Positions 32,900 through 44,443 of a DNA stretch of 64,000 nt are shown one piece after another. The DNA is from Rhizophlyctis rosea. Its lineage: Eukaryota; Chytridiomycota; Chytridiomycetes; Rhizophlyctidales; Rhizophlyctidaceae. The stretch lies in contig JADGJC010000056.1 of the NCBI GenBank assembly GCA_027596075.1, positions 62,001 through 126,000 on the forward strand, written 5' to 3'. A program made the translations under genes and the position numbers. Every line of letters begins with the position of its first letter. Position 1 is the first letter of the stretch. The notes beneath the pieces are model-generated. The model was not told where the DNA came from and made no database searches. It saw only the letters and a list, made by a program, of their open reading frames with translations.

Positions 32900-35800
32900 A
32901 TGGCAACCACGGAGGGTACCGTAACCGACCCGGTCACTACAACAGTAGTGGACACCAAGCCTGCGTCAACAGCTCCTCTTGAGAAAATAACTAAACGCTT
33001 GTATGTTGGCGGTCTCAACGCCAGTGTGTCAACTGCCGACTTGGAAGGTCGGTTCAAGGCTTTCGGCACGGTGACAGACGTCAAGATACCCGAACCTGGG
33101 CCCTTGGGCTGCAGAGGCTTTGGCTATATCACCATGCATACGGATACTGCGAAGTTGCATAAATGTATGATTTTCTGAATTGGCCGTACTTCATCGGATT
33201 TCATCATCTGAACCCTAAAACGTGTGAAAATCAGGCTTGTCCCTTTACAGCGGTGCACAGTGGAAGGGAATGAAGCTGAAAATTGAGGAAGCCAAAGCTG
33301 ATTATTTGACGAAGTACGATCATCATCTTTGATATTAGGCGATAAAAAGAACGATTGTTCTGATTCATTGCATGTCTCACAGGCTAAAACGTGAATGGGC
33401 CGCACGTGTTCAACAAGCCGCAGCAGCAGAGAGTCAACCTACTATAAGCAAGAAGAAGCGAAAGCGAAAGTTGATCGATGTTGCCGAAGACATGTCATTG
33501 GTTACTGACGAGAACGTCGAAACGCGAAAGGTATATCTGTAGTTTTGAGTCAAGACGGCTTTGCCAGGCGACATCAAAAATTTGACTGATGACCTGCTCT
33601 GCAACAGGGTTGGAAACGTTCACGCTTCGGTCGAGCTGTCGCCGTACTTAACACTCGAGATAAAACAACCAATAAGGTGCGGCCCTCATTTCACCAATCC
33701 TGTTCATCATTGCAAGTCTGACCCGGCCCATTAGATCGTCAAACTCGACTTATCAAAATACAAAGACAACATTAAAAGATTAGCTCCAGGAACTCGTGAC
33801 ACATCGATTGAGGATTTGTCATGGCCCGTTGCTGATGATGAGAGCGAGGATGAAGCTGCGGAGGAGACTCTGGAGCAGACTGTTTCCAATGCATTTGCTG
33901 TAGATGCAGAGGCGATGGATGAAGATTGTCCATGGTCACGCGTTTTCATGAAAGCAAGCGGGGTGGAGGTGGAAAGTGAGGATGAAGATGTGGATCTGGA
34001 GGACGTTGCGGATATGGAGGTCGAAGATAAGGCTGGGGCCGCGCAGGAGGAGGTGGAAGAAGCGGAAGTCCATAGCAATGCTGAAGCTTCTTCCGATGCC
34101 GAAGGGTTGGAGAAGGATAGCGATACAGCGGAAGTTTCCGATGGGTCTAGTGTGTCAGAGGACGAGGGCGACATCTTGGGGGACATCCTTCGAAGTTCCA
34201 GCCCCGCCCTAGCCGACGACTCCGAAAGTTCCGACTCAACCCCTTCCACTCCGCCCGCCAAATCATCAGATAATAAAGAGCCAACCCCCACACCTCACCG
34301 AACCCGCAAAGCAAACAAAGGCGCTCCAAAAACGACTCCAATCCAACTCCCTCCAGGCCTCTCCGACTCCGACTCCGAACCAGAACCCACCACCCGCAAA
34401 ACTGACCGTTCCAAACCCGTCGTCACCGAACCCGCGGATCCCTCCATGGCAAAGGAACGGCAAGGTTTACTCAAACTCGCTGCCACCATCTTTACCGAGG
34501 AACGGGCGGCAAAGAACAAAGGGCGGGAAAACGTCACGCGTTTTGATGAGTCGGATGAGAGTGATGCGGAGAAAGGGGTTGTGCTGTTTGAGTCTGAGGA
34601 GGAGGAGGAGGAGGAGGAGGGAGGGGATGATGGAGCGAGTGAGACGAGCGTTATGGCAAGTAAGGAGGCGAGATATTTTGACAATTCTGAGATGTTGGGT
34701 ATGCTAACGGGGTGCATATAGGATTTTTTTTAACTAATGTGACGCTTTCGTTGGTGGCGGGTATTTGGGACAATGCGAGAGTGTATATGAAAGAATATAC
34801 GACTTTGATTGGAGGTTTCGCTCTAAACGGCTCCGCGCAAACGAGGAAGAGGGAACATAAGGAGGACGATGATGAAGGGTACGCGTCGTTCGATGAAGAA
34901 GACGAATATAATGGGACTAGTTTTATGCCGAATGGGTTGGACATGAAGGGCGGCGCGAAAAAGGGGAACGACTCGAGTTCCAGTGAGAGTAGCGAAAGCA
35001 GCGAAAGCGATGAGAAGGATAGTGATAGCAGTGAGGATGATCGGGAGGGAAGCCGAAAGGAGGAGAGTGAGGATTCGGAAAGCAGTTCTGATGATAGTAG
35101 TAGTGGTGAGGAAGGCGGGAAGGATGATAAGGAGGGTGGGAAGGAGGATGACGGGGATTCGGATGATACCAGTGATGATAGCGATGAGGATGAGGAGGAG
35201 GAGGAGGAAAAGAAAGAAGCGGGAGAAAAGGAAATCGAGGAAGAAGAAAGTGAAGATGAGAGTGAGGAAAGCAGCGAATCGGAGAGCGTGGAAGAAAGCG
35301 ACTCGGATGAAGAGAGCGATGAAGAGGGGAAGGCGGAGAGTAAACCCGAAAAGAGCAAGATGCAGACGGATGCTCCCGTGACGGGCGGTCCAACTCCCGC
35401 TTCTGAACCGCCAGTAGTAGTGGCGAACACAAATTTGCGCGCGCTTGTTTTTGGCGGGGCCGAAGGTCTGTTTTTGTTAGTCATTTGCCTCACGGCTTCT
35501 TTGCAATTGCTGACCTCGACCTCGCTTACAGGCGGAGGTTCCTTCTCCCTTTTCGGCGGACCGTCCGAACCCAAGCCTGCAGCGTCTGGAGGGGAAGAGA
35601 TCGCAACATTCAAAATGAAATTTGCGCAATCTGCTCCGGCGCCGTCGTTCCGGCTTTTTGAGGACAAGATGGAAGTTGATGATGAGGGTGCGGGACAGTC
35701 TGTTCAGGTAAGCTTCTTGGTTCGTCAATTTCAGTGCATTGGATGGTTACTGATGAAATGGCATTGGTATCAGGAGCACCAACGCTTCGACGAGGCCCAA

Positions 35801-36113
35801 GTCGCCAAAAGCCTTGGAACGAGCAAGATGTTTTTCTTGCATATGGGGAACAGCGATTTGGCGCATCGGTCTAACTATGAGCCTGATGGGACGTTTATGA
35901 GGCATAAGTCTATGTATGTTTTCCTGCTGTAGAGTTTGAATGGAATGAATAATCGTGGTACTCATCAACATCGTTGGTTACAGGGAGGAGATTCAGGCCG
36001 AGTGGGAAGAAGCGCGAGGGGAGTTGACGTTGGACTATAAGCGGAAACATAAGAGTGCGTTCCGTCGGCGGGAGAAGATGAAGCGGAAGAGGGGGAAGTT
36101 TACAGCTGAGTAA
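32900..36113 (+). CDS. NOL8: Nol8/Nop8-like RRM nucleolar protein
   Basis: Putative 60S ribosome-biogenesis factor. Exons: 32900-33164, 33235-33313, 33383-33530, 33608-33676, 33735-34698, 34815-35465, 35532-35707, 35774-35913, 35984-36113; 873 aa. One N-terminal RRM: RNP2 RLYVGGLN and RNP1-like CRGFGYITM. A KKKRKRK nuclear signal follows. A very long acidic/Ser stretch (Glu, Asp and Ser tracts across exons 5-6) is typical of nucleolar chaperones. The C-terminus carries the Nol8 mark: KMFFLHMGNSDLAHRS, then EEIQAEWEEARGELTLDYKR and a basic tail. The exon 5/6 boundary is uncertain; an acceptor at about 34786 would also keep phase. The reverse strand of the acidic region gives long Ser-rich frames that are not genes. 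Confidence 0.88.
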
Positions 36114-37190
36114 AGGGCTATGCTGGCGCTGTGGGATTGGATGGGTCAATCGCTGCGTCCGCTGGGGAATGGGTTTGAGTTGTGTACTGTACATATGGGT
36201 ATTTATTTTCGACATGTATATATACACGGATGCGTCACTTCTTCAATCATATCGTGTGACTGTACAGATCATGGATGAGATGAGGTTGAAACCGTTGAAT
36301 GTCTCTGGCAATTGTTGAACCTGCACAGCATAGGTGACAAAGCACCTAGCTGCCTGCGCAGCAGAGACGAAACATAAAGACTTGGCATGGCCAAGTGATG
36401 GTGAAGGACGACACCAACAAGAGTGATTGGACCTACACTTGTCTTCTCCGCGGCAGACATGCGTGCTCTCTCGAGACGAGAGGAGTCTTGTTTCCGAAAG
36501 TGGAGATGTATACTCCACCATTCTCAGCGAACTGCAGACATCCTCAACAACAAATAGGTCCTTGGCGGGAATCGAACCCGCAGGCTCCGAGCAGGGTCCA
36601 CTCCGTTGGCGACACAGAGCACGTGGTACTGGCGTGAGGCAAAAAGCTCAACGATGAGGTACCCACCGCCTATTATCTCCCCCACCCGAAGGTGAGAAAG
36701 GTCCAGTCTTCAGTGATACGGACGCTCAGCACACCAAGCAATGGGGGTGTGAAACCCCACGCGGACACATGTTGCGCACACGGATACCAAAGCAGAACTG
36801 AACGGCCCTGTACTCACGACGGCGTCCTTACTATGGGGAGTGCGACCAGCAAACAAGGACGAGTTTTGGGGTGACCGTTTCCGAAGATCGGAAATGGTGT
36901 AGAGGAGAAAGAGAAGGAAGAGGGAGATCTGATTGGCATTTGCTTATGTGATTTGCACCCATGACATCCGATTGGATCGCATTCCAGTCAGTTGGTAATT
37001 TGCTTCGCCCTCCGAATGTCGGATGGGTCGCCTGACGCGTTCAATTCCACCCACCGTGTCCCCATGATCGCTTTGAGATCATACCATCCTTCGAGGTCAT
37101 CCAATCTTCTCCTCATTCGTCGACCTCATCCCACCGTCTATCTCTTTGAGATTCACAACAACAACGACCCAACTAGTACCTCCTCCAATA
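36114..37190. other. 1.1-kb interval without a supported gene
   Basis: No conserved frame. At 36560-36585 the minus strand has a perfect T-arm (GCGGG-TTCGATT-CCCGC) followed by CAAGGACC, but no matching 5' acceptor or anticodon arm was found, so it is at most a tRNA remnant. From about 37080 the sequence becomes C/A-rich ahead of the F-box gene. Confidence 0.45.
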
Positions 37191-38470
37191 ATGCTAACAC
37201 CCTACCCATCAATCATAGAAAAATTCATAATAAACCCAATCCTCCTAGAACTCACCCTCAGCTACACCAACGTCCCCACCCTCCTCCACTGCGAACAAAC
37301 CTGCCACCACTTCAACGACCTCCTCCGCGCCGACACCATCTCAACCGCGCAAATATGGAAGCGCGTAGTTGTACGAGAGTTTCCTGAAGGATGCGCGCCC
37401 CTTCCTTATGGACTTGAGACGTGGAGGGATGTCGCCTGTGTGTGGTACGCGTNNNNNNNNNNGACGTTAAGTTTGAGGCGGAGTTGAGGGATGGGGATAT
37501 GGTGCCACGGTGTGCGGGAGGAGTGAGGAGGGAGTTGATGGGGTTGGTTGGTAATGATGCTGCGGCGTTTCCGGATGGGAGTATTATTCCACGAGACGCA
37601 CAGCCTGATACCCCGATTATTTCGCTGCTTCATCCACCCTCCTCCAACCCCCTCGCACTTTCGAATCTATACCATCCAACCGACTACACTCTATCCAAAC
37701 ATACTTCAACCCCCTACTTCATAAAAGAAGGCACCCCCTCAAAACCTCCCACAATCTCCTACCCAGACCTCTTCACATCCAACCACCCCCAAATCCACTC
37801 CCTCCTAGCCTTTTCCCCACCGCACCACAATCAAAGCCCCCCACAACCACCCACCACCCAACCAACCCCACAAACCCTACAAATCCTCTCCCCATCCGGC
37901 ACCCCGCAACTCGAACTCACCTCCTTCTCCTGGGTATCCTCCAACGCCACAACCCTAGCCGTAATCCAAAACTCCCCCCCAACTCACCGCACCACCCACT
38001 CAACCTCCCTAACACTCTCCCTCTACCGAATCTCCCCACCAACACGTCTTTGCGCTTACACATACCCAACCTCAACATCCCCCGACCGCCTAACCCTAAC
38101 ACGCACACACGTCATAGTCCTCGAAACGACGTACAAGTCATGGAACCAGGAAACACTCATCGCCGTTCGGTCTATTGAAGATCTGAGCTTATTATATAGG
38201 TTTGATCCCTTCGGTGGCGACGACCCATCAGCGTCGTTTGTAGTTATGGCGAACGCGTGCGTGGTGGAAGGGAACGATTGGCATGATGGGAGGTATGTTT
38301 TGGATCCTTTTTGGAGGCGTAGGAAGAGGGTTGGTGTGCCGAAGGCGAGGGACAGTTCGAGCGGGAAGGAAGGAGGATTCGCGGCCGTGATTACGGAGGT
38401 GGAAGTTGATGGGAATGGGAGGAGGGTTGGTGGGGTGGGAGTTGATAAGTATGTTTGGAAGTGGGGATGA
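37191..38470 (+). CDS. F-box protein interrupted by assembly gap
   Basis: N-terminal F-box-like motif: ELTLSYTNVPTLLHCEQTCH, then FNDLLRADTISTAQIWKRVV. F-box proteins link substrates to the SCF ubiquitin ligase through Skp1. 37191 is the first ATG; the frame upstream opens with a non-ATG codon. Ten N at 37453-37462 break the gene, and the reading frame before the gap (W-Y-A) differs from the frame that continues after it (DVKFEAELRDGD), so the true gap length is not ten. The downstream 330 or so residues have no clear repeats; SWVSSNATTLAVIQN and DLSLLYRFDPFGGDDPSAS hint at a beta-propeller-like C-terminal part, which is inference. Ends VWKWG. Confidence 0.7.
37453..37462. other. Assembly gap (10 N)
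   Basis: The only run of N in the window. Ten N is a conventional placeholder; the frame change across it shows that the missing length is not known. Confidence 0.99.
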
Positions 38471-38867
38471 TATTTGAGGGATGTTCTCATTGTTTTATGT
38501 CCATATGTTTTTGTTTTTTTTTTCCGTTCTCTTCTTTGTAAATTTCTATGTAATGTAAGATGTATCTTTTTTTTGGTGATGCACCGCCCGAAATTCACGG
38601 CTGATGCTTTTGAGAGGGAAGTTACATTTTACATGAGACGGATGAAACCATTCCAAATCCCGTCATAACACTCAAGAACGTTTAACCGTTCAAAACGCCC
38701 ACAGAAGGAATGTATGTTGAAAGGAAGTAAAGATATATGACGACAAGTAAACAAGAAACAGAAAACATCAAACAAGGAAAAAGAAAAGAAAAACAGAAAG
38801 TGTAGGTACAGGATAAAAGGAAAAATGCACCACCCCAACCCGCCCCACCTTCCAACGACCCACCCTA

Positions 38868-41374
38868 TCAAGCCTGCTCAACCGCCATCCTCCGACTAAA
38901 CAACTTACTACTCCCAATGTCCAGATTAAAGTTTTGGTTCCTCCCTCCCTCCCTCCTAGCCCCCATCTGCCGTCCCATCTGCCCCGTCGGCGTCCCAACC
39001 GGCCCACCCCCACCATTCCCCTTCCCACCACCGCCTAAAGCTGCAACCTGCGGATGCTTCACAACAGCAGCATTCTCCTCCTCCTCCTCCCTAACCTCCG
39101 CCAAACTCTGATAAATCGCAAACGGCGCCGCCAGCATCTCCTTTGTGACCCCGTCAGGGAGTGGGAGAGGTGTCCGACGCGCCCTTCTAGGCGTCGGGAG
39201 TGGTGCGTCCGAATCGGGGGTTGATTCGTCGTATGTGCCTGGCGCTGGGGCGGAGAGGACCATTTGTTTGCGTTGTTGTTGTTGGGAGGGTTGGCCTCCT
39301 TCGCCTTGGAATTCCTTCGAGGCGGGTACGGCGGGACTTGGAAGCGTGAATGGGGTAAGGACTTCTTGGTTGAGGTGTGCCCCGCCGGCGGGTGGAGCGC
39401 CCGCTGGGAAATACTGTTGTCCGCCTTCGGCCGGGTGGACGGTTTCTTCGGCGGGGGTTTTGAGGATCGGTGGGAGGGTGGGCCATCCGGGGACGGGTGC
39501 GTTCGGGTTGGGCATAAGGTATGCTTCGTCTTGCGCGGCGGTTTGCGTGTAGAGAGGATCTGCTACTGCGGCTGGTGCGACGGGAGGTTGAGTGGGTTGC
39601 GGGATGGCTGCGTGAGCGTCAGGATGAGTTGCCTCTTTGGCGGCATCACGAATAGCGGTGCTGGATGCGTGGGGACCAGTCTCGGCCATGACGACATCCT
39701 CGGCTGCGGGGATGTTGTTGGCGGCGTCGGCGGCGGTGGTTGTGGTGACTTGGTGGACGGCCGGCACGGCGGTGCGGACGGGCATTTGGCGATATCTCGA
39801 TGCGAACTTGCGTCCCTTGATCCATGGGTGCCTCAAGAACTCGTCAATGTTGTAACGCTTGGCCGTGTCCACCTCCAACAGCCTCCGCACTAGATCCTTC
39901 GCCTCGATACTAATGTCGTCCCACCATGGACTCAGGAAAGCAAATTGTCCATTCGCCACCTTTTCCGTGAGACCCCTTGGTGAATCATCAAAGAAAGGCG
40001 GAAAACCGGAGAGCAGCGTGTACAGCACGCAACCCAAAGCCCACATATCTACCCCCTTACTATACCGTTCATCCCGCAAGATCTCAGGCGCCGTATACCC
40101 AACCGTCCCACAGGGAGTCTTGGTCGACGCATCAAAAATAACCTTTGACAACCCGAAGTCCGCTATCTTAACCAACCCAACACCCGCTCCCCCAACCCCA
40201 GGTATGAAGTCATCATCGTCATAGTCCTCGTCCTGATTATAGCGGTTAGGGTCGGCCGCCGCACCAGGCACTACACGTCGCGCATCCGGAGCCTCATAGA
40301 GCAAGTTCTCGAGCTTGATGTCTCGATGTACTACACCGCGCTCCACATGCAAATACCGAATGCCCTCCGCAACCTGCGTAATGATATGCCGGCATACTGC
40401 TTCGCTGAAACATGTCTTCTTTACCAGTTGGTGGAAGATCTCGCCTCCAACCATGAGTTCGAGGATGAGTGCGTAGTGGATAGGCGTATCGTGGAAGTCG
40501 ATTAGACGGATGATGTTAGGATGACTAATGCGGCGGAGGAGACTGACTTCGCGAAGGATGTTGTTGCGCTATTGTGATAGTTTGTGGTGAGCGATCAACA
40601 TGGGCACATTACTCAATGCCGGTCAACTCATGGCGTACCTGTTGGTCGTTCAATTGCGCCTTTGCAACCAACTTGACCGCCACCATTCGTTTTGTTTGAG
40701 TGTCCAAAGCTTTGTAAACAATACTGAAGGCACCCCTGATAAATGAGATATGAATGTGAGCATTCGCACCTGATTTTAACGTACGCTCATGCCACAATGT
40801 TGTAATGTACTCACTCTCCCATCTGAGAAAGCATCTTATAACGGGACAAGTACGGGTACATGACGAGCGGAGGTCCAGCCGACTCTAATGGCGTCCCATC
40901 GTCCTGCAATGGTTCAGGAGACATATCATCGTCATACGTTTCGTCCGACGCGAATCGGTTATTACGAGGCTTTGTTACGTCCGGTGCTTGGAAGTGGGCG
41001 TGGCGGGTTTCAACGGGAGCCTCTGCAGGGGCGACGTGAGGCATGGTATTGATCTCTCGTTGACCGTTCTCACGCGGAGCGGATTCCCGGATGGCGCGCG
41101 CGGCTGCTGCTTGGACGCGGTTTGTTGGGGTTGAGGAGGCGGTGGTTTTGGTTGCTACTATCGAGTTGGGAGAGGTAGACTTGGATTTATCGGTGAGGGA
41201 GTTGCGGCGGGACGGGGATTTGACTCTCTTTGGCGAGCTTCGTGGTGACTGAGATGACCCTCTGGGCTTAGAGGAAGGGCTTTTGCTCCTGCTAGCAGAA
41301 CTAGATTGCGACTCTGATGAGGTTGCAGGTTCTGGTCGGAGCAGGTCGCGAACTCGATTGAGGATGGACGACAT
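38868..41374 (-). CDS. CAMK-family Ser/Thr kinase, Rck2/Srk1-like
   Basis: Exons 41374-40815, 40735-40639, 40568-38868; 785 aa. About 170 residues of Ser/Arg/Pro-rich N-terminus, then a kinase domain: the Gly loop GEGAFSIVYKA crossing intron 1, MVAVKLVAK, the NNILREVSLLRRISHPNIIR helix, LILELMVGGEIFHQL, VVHRDIKLENLLYE, IADFGLSK, CGTVGYTAPEIL and HPWIKGRKF. The 35-residue acidic insert between HRDIKLENLLYE and DFG and the PWWDDISIEAKDL segment recall fungal Rck2/Srk1 kinases, which act under stress MAP kinases. The roughly 270-residue C-terminal tail is Pro/Ala/Gln-rich and ends in FSRRMAVEQA. Kinase motifs are complete, so it should be active. Which MAPK docks on it is unknown. The 397 bp to the F-box gene is a convergent 3' interval with A/T-rich stretches. 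Confidence 0.87.
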
Positions 41375-42349
41375 GCGCTTCGCTTAGTTACCCTGTATGA
41401 AGTATGCTATTTACAGCTGGGTGGAGGACGCTCTATGATATTCTGTTCGAAAGCGTATGCGGAAGAAGGGTGGGGAGGTTGCAGATTGAATGAGGAGCGG
41501 CTGGAGCTTGCAGTAATAAGAAGCGAGCGGTTGTCCTTGCAGAAGAGGCTGGAGAGGGGTAGTGGTACAGATAAAGATATTGTGCAATAAGTGGGTACCG
41601 TAAGCTGAAACGTGCGGGGGAATAGCGTGGTGAGCAGGAGGGTGGGGCCAACTGTATGAGAGTGGGTCAGGGTTGCAGAATGGTGAGGTAGGTGAATAAG
41701 ACACCTATCAAAACAAGGGGAGATCTGTTGCACCGGTTATATGGGAGCTTCGGTGGTCAAAAGTGTGGTGGTAAGTTGAGGGTCGAGGGGATAGATACAC
41801 GGGCATATACTAAAAGTATGGGACTGGGTATTACTATTCCATACTTTGGTGGGTATGGTCAGTGGTATGGGCGACGCCAAATTGCCGATGATGGTGGGGC
41901 CAAGGCGATCATTTGGGACGGGAGTGTTCAAAAGTGGGCGGTGTGCCAGTGACACAAGCCATGTTCAGTCTCGTCGGACGTACGTCATCGAGGGGTCACT
42001 GGTGAACTCAAATGAGTGCATCGTGCATTGAATGGGTGACACCAGTAACACCATCCGATATTCATGTGGGATGACGTAGCTATGGTAGCACACTATGGAA
42101 TATCCATGTTCGAAAATGGGATTCCAAATACTCACAATGACACAATTACTATTGAATTAGAGAAATTTGCTAATACATTACGTAAGTACCTACTTGGTTG
42201 AATTAGAGCTGCATGCCTCTCACCTAAGCAAACAAAGAGAGAACCCGAGGGTCCAAAATTGTGTGCCTGTTCGCAGAAGTTTTCCCAGCTACCGACAGCA
42301 CTCCACGAGCACCTCAAAAGCACCATATATTGAGGAACCATCCCAAATC
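41375..42349. promoter_or_regulatory. Divergent upstream region of the kinase and LRRC23 genes
   Basis: 975 bp with no supported gene; it must contain the promoters of the minus-strand kinase and plus-strand LRRC23. No clear TATA box. Small open frames on both strands overlap each other and have no recognisable content. Confidence 0.4.
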
Positions 42350-43985
42350 ATGTCTGACGAGGACGACAACATGGCTCCAGACGACGTCATGTCGGATGAT
42401 GACCGACCACCAACACCTCCCGAAAAATCTGGTCCCGCAGGTGCAAAACCCCTCACTGTCGACCTCGTCGCTACACACCTCTCTCTCCTCGCACGAACAG
42501 GAAATGGACTAGCCCACGCATACACACGACTCGAACTTCACAACGAAGGAATAACAAATGTTGATGCATTGGAGTACTATCCTCATTTGCGATATGTCGT
42601 AAGTCAACGACCGTTTTGCGGCATCGGAAATGCAACAAACTTTTCCGTTGCGCTGACACGTAATCGATACCGCAGGACCTATCATCCAACGCCCTCCGCC
42701 AAGTAGATGCCCTTACCTCCCTCGAATACCTCCTCTCCCTCGACCTACACTCCAACACTCTCCGCTCAGTTCCATCCTCTCTAGATAAGCGCAAATACCT
42801 CCAGCACGCGAACTTCGCAAAAAACCGAATAGAAGTGTGGGAAATCACAAGCTGGCCCATGTGCTCTTGGCTAAACGTCAATGGTGACAACCGCTCTTTA
42901 AGAAGGAAAAACCTCTTGTAATATTGACGCGCACCACCACACAGACAACAAACTCTCAAATCTCCCCCTCTCCGACTTCCACGAGCTCATCCACCTTGAA
43001 GCCCGCGGAAACAAACTCTCCAGTCTCGCCTCCATCGGATGTCCAAAGCTTCAACGACTGTACATTGTGCGTGTCCCACAATATGCCTCACATTCATTTT
43101 CGAAAATGGAGAAGTATTCGCAATTTACATTTCGCTTCATTTCCCCTCACAGGCCAACAACAACATCACCTCCCTCAACGCTCTCCACGACAAGCCAGCA
43201 CTGACATTACTGCACATGCGCTCAAACAAAGTGAAGAACTTGGATGGTGTTGGAGAGGCTAAGGCGTTGAATTACTTGAACTTGAGGTGAGAACGCAACC
43301 TTTCACTGTTTGAGCACCGGTATCATGGAAGATGGGTGATGCCAGACGACGAATGGATGTTCTGCACATAACCATACACATGTAGCTCGTGAACCCATTT
43401 TGCCAACAGACACTGCAAACTTCTTACAATCTCCCTCCCACCCCACAACCTACAAACCCCAATCATACTCAAAACACTCCCACCAGATCAAACCAAATCG
43501 AAAACCCCGCCGAACTAGACAAACTCATCCCCTTACAAAACCTGAAAGCTATCGTCTTAATGGGTACGCATCCCACTATCATACGTCTTTTCTACAAAGC
43601 TCGTAATCATACGCATCTCAAAATCTCACATCTACACACACTCAGACAACCCCATCGACCAACTCCCAACCTACCGCCTAGAACTCCTCCACCGCCTCCC
43701 GCGCCTCGAACGAATCGACAAAGACCCCGTCAGCGAGGACGAAAGGGAGGAGGCTCAGCAGGTCAGTCCCGCAATTTTGGCTACTTTGGAAAAGTTGTTT
43801 GGGATAAGGTGTAGTTGGGCAACAAGTTCTTGGCAGAGGGGTTGTTTTTGGGTTTGCCCAACACTAGCTTCCGTTCCCTCAACGCTCAAAACCATTCTTG
43901 ATTCCTTTGTCCATAGTACCGCCAACAACTGGAACGGGAACGTGCTGAGGCGGCCGGTGCCGGTGAGGGTGACAAGGTGGGTTGA
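42350..43985 (+). CDS. LRRC23: Leucine-rich repeat protein LRRC23 (axonemal)
   Basis: Radial-spoke-associated protein of motile cilia. Exons: 42350-42598, 42676-42883, 42945-43066, 43153-43286, 43487-43563, 43646-43761, 43917-43985; 324 aa (human 343). It begins MSDEDDNM with an acidic leader and holds the diagnostic LSLLARTGNGLAHAYTRLE (human SLLCKTGNGLAHAY). LRRs follow: LRYVDLSSNALRQV, LSLDLHSNTLRSV, HLEARGNKLSSL, LYIANNNITSL, LLHMRSNKVKNL and ALNYLNLRSNQIENPAEL. The cap region KAIVLMDNPIDQLPTYRLEL and ERIDKDPVSEDEREEAQQ matches the family's C-terminus. Presence of this gene supports a flagellated life stage. 458 bp of A/T-rich convergent 3' sequence separate it from the next gene. Confidence 0.92.
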
Positions 43986-44443
43986 TATTGAAGCGGTGTT
44001 GCGCGTGTGGGTGAGGAGCATGAAGTATTTCTTTCTTCAAACTTCGTCACTTCTGAAACCATCCCTCTTGTACCTCACCCTTCTTCCACCTCATCCCTCG
44101 CTCTCCCATCGACATGTTTTTGCATTACGTACAGGGCGACGAAAATACATAATGTAAAAGAGAGAAGGTTTTTGCGTGTTTAGATCTTCTACAACCCATG
44201 CATTTATGCAAAAATTTGTCTTTTCCCAATCTGCATTGCTTCCCACTCGGCACGCTTCCATGTCCAAAGGGTTAAGAAAATGGCCGGTACTCGGAGACAT
44301 TCAGAATGCTTTTGTACATGTTTTTCGGTATTTTACATACATGTTATATATGCATCGCCCAGTCGATCCGTCAAACTGGTAGGTATAAAAAAGAAAACCC
44401 CCCATATTCCCTTCCCACCCTTCACACCACGGCCCAAAACACC

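Noticed and set aside
34651..35667. 338-codon minus-strand Ser-rich frame
   Set aside because: It is the shadow of the acidic Glu/Asp/Ser tract of the Nol8-like gene; codons for GAA/GAG/GAT read as Ser/Phe/Leu on the other strand.
36558..36640. tRNA gene on the minus strand
   Set aside because: A perfect T arm and a plausible 3' acceptor half are present, but no matching 5' acceptor, D arm or anticodon stem could be found. At most a fragment.
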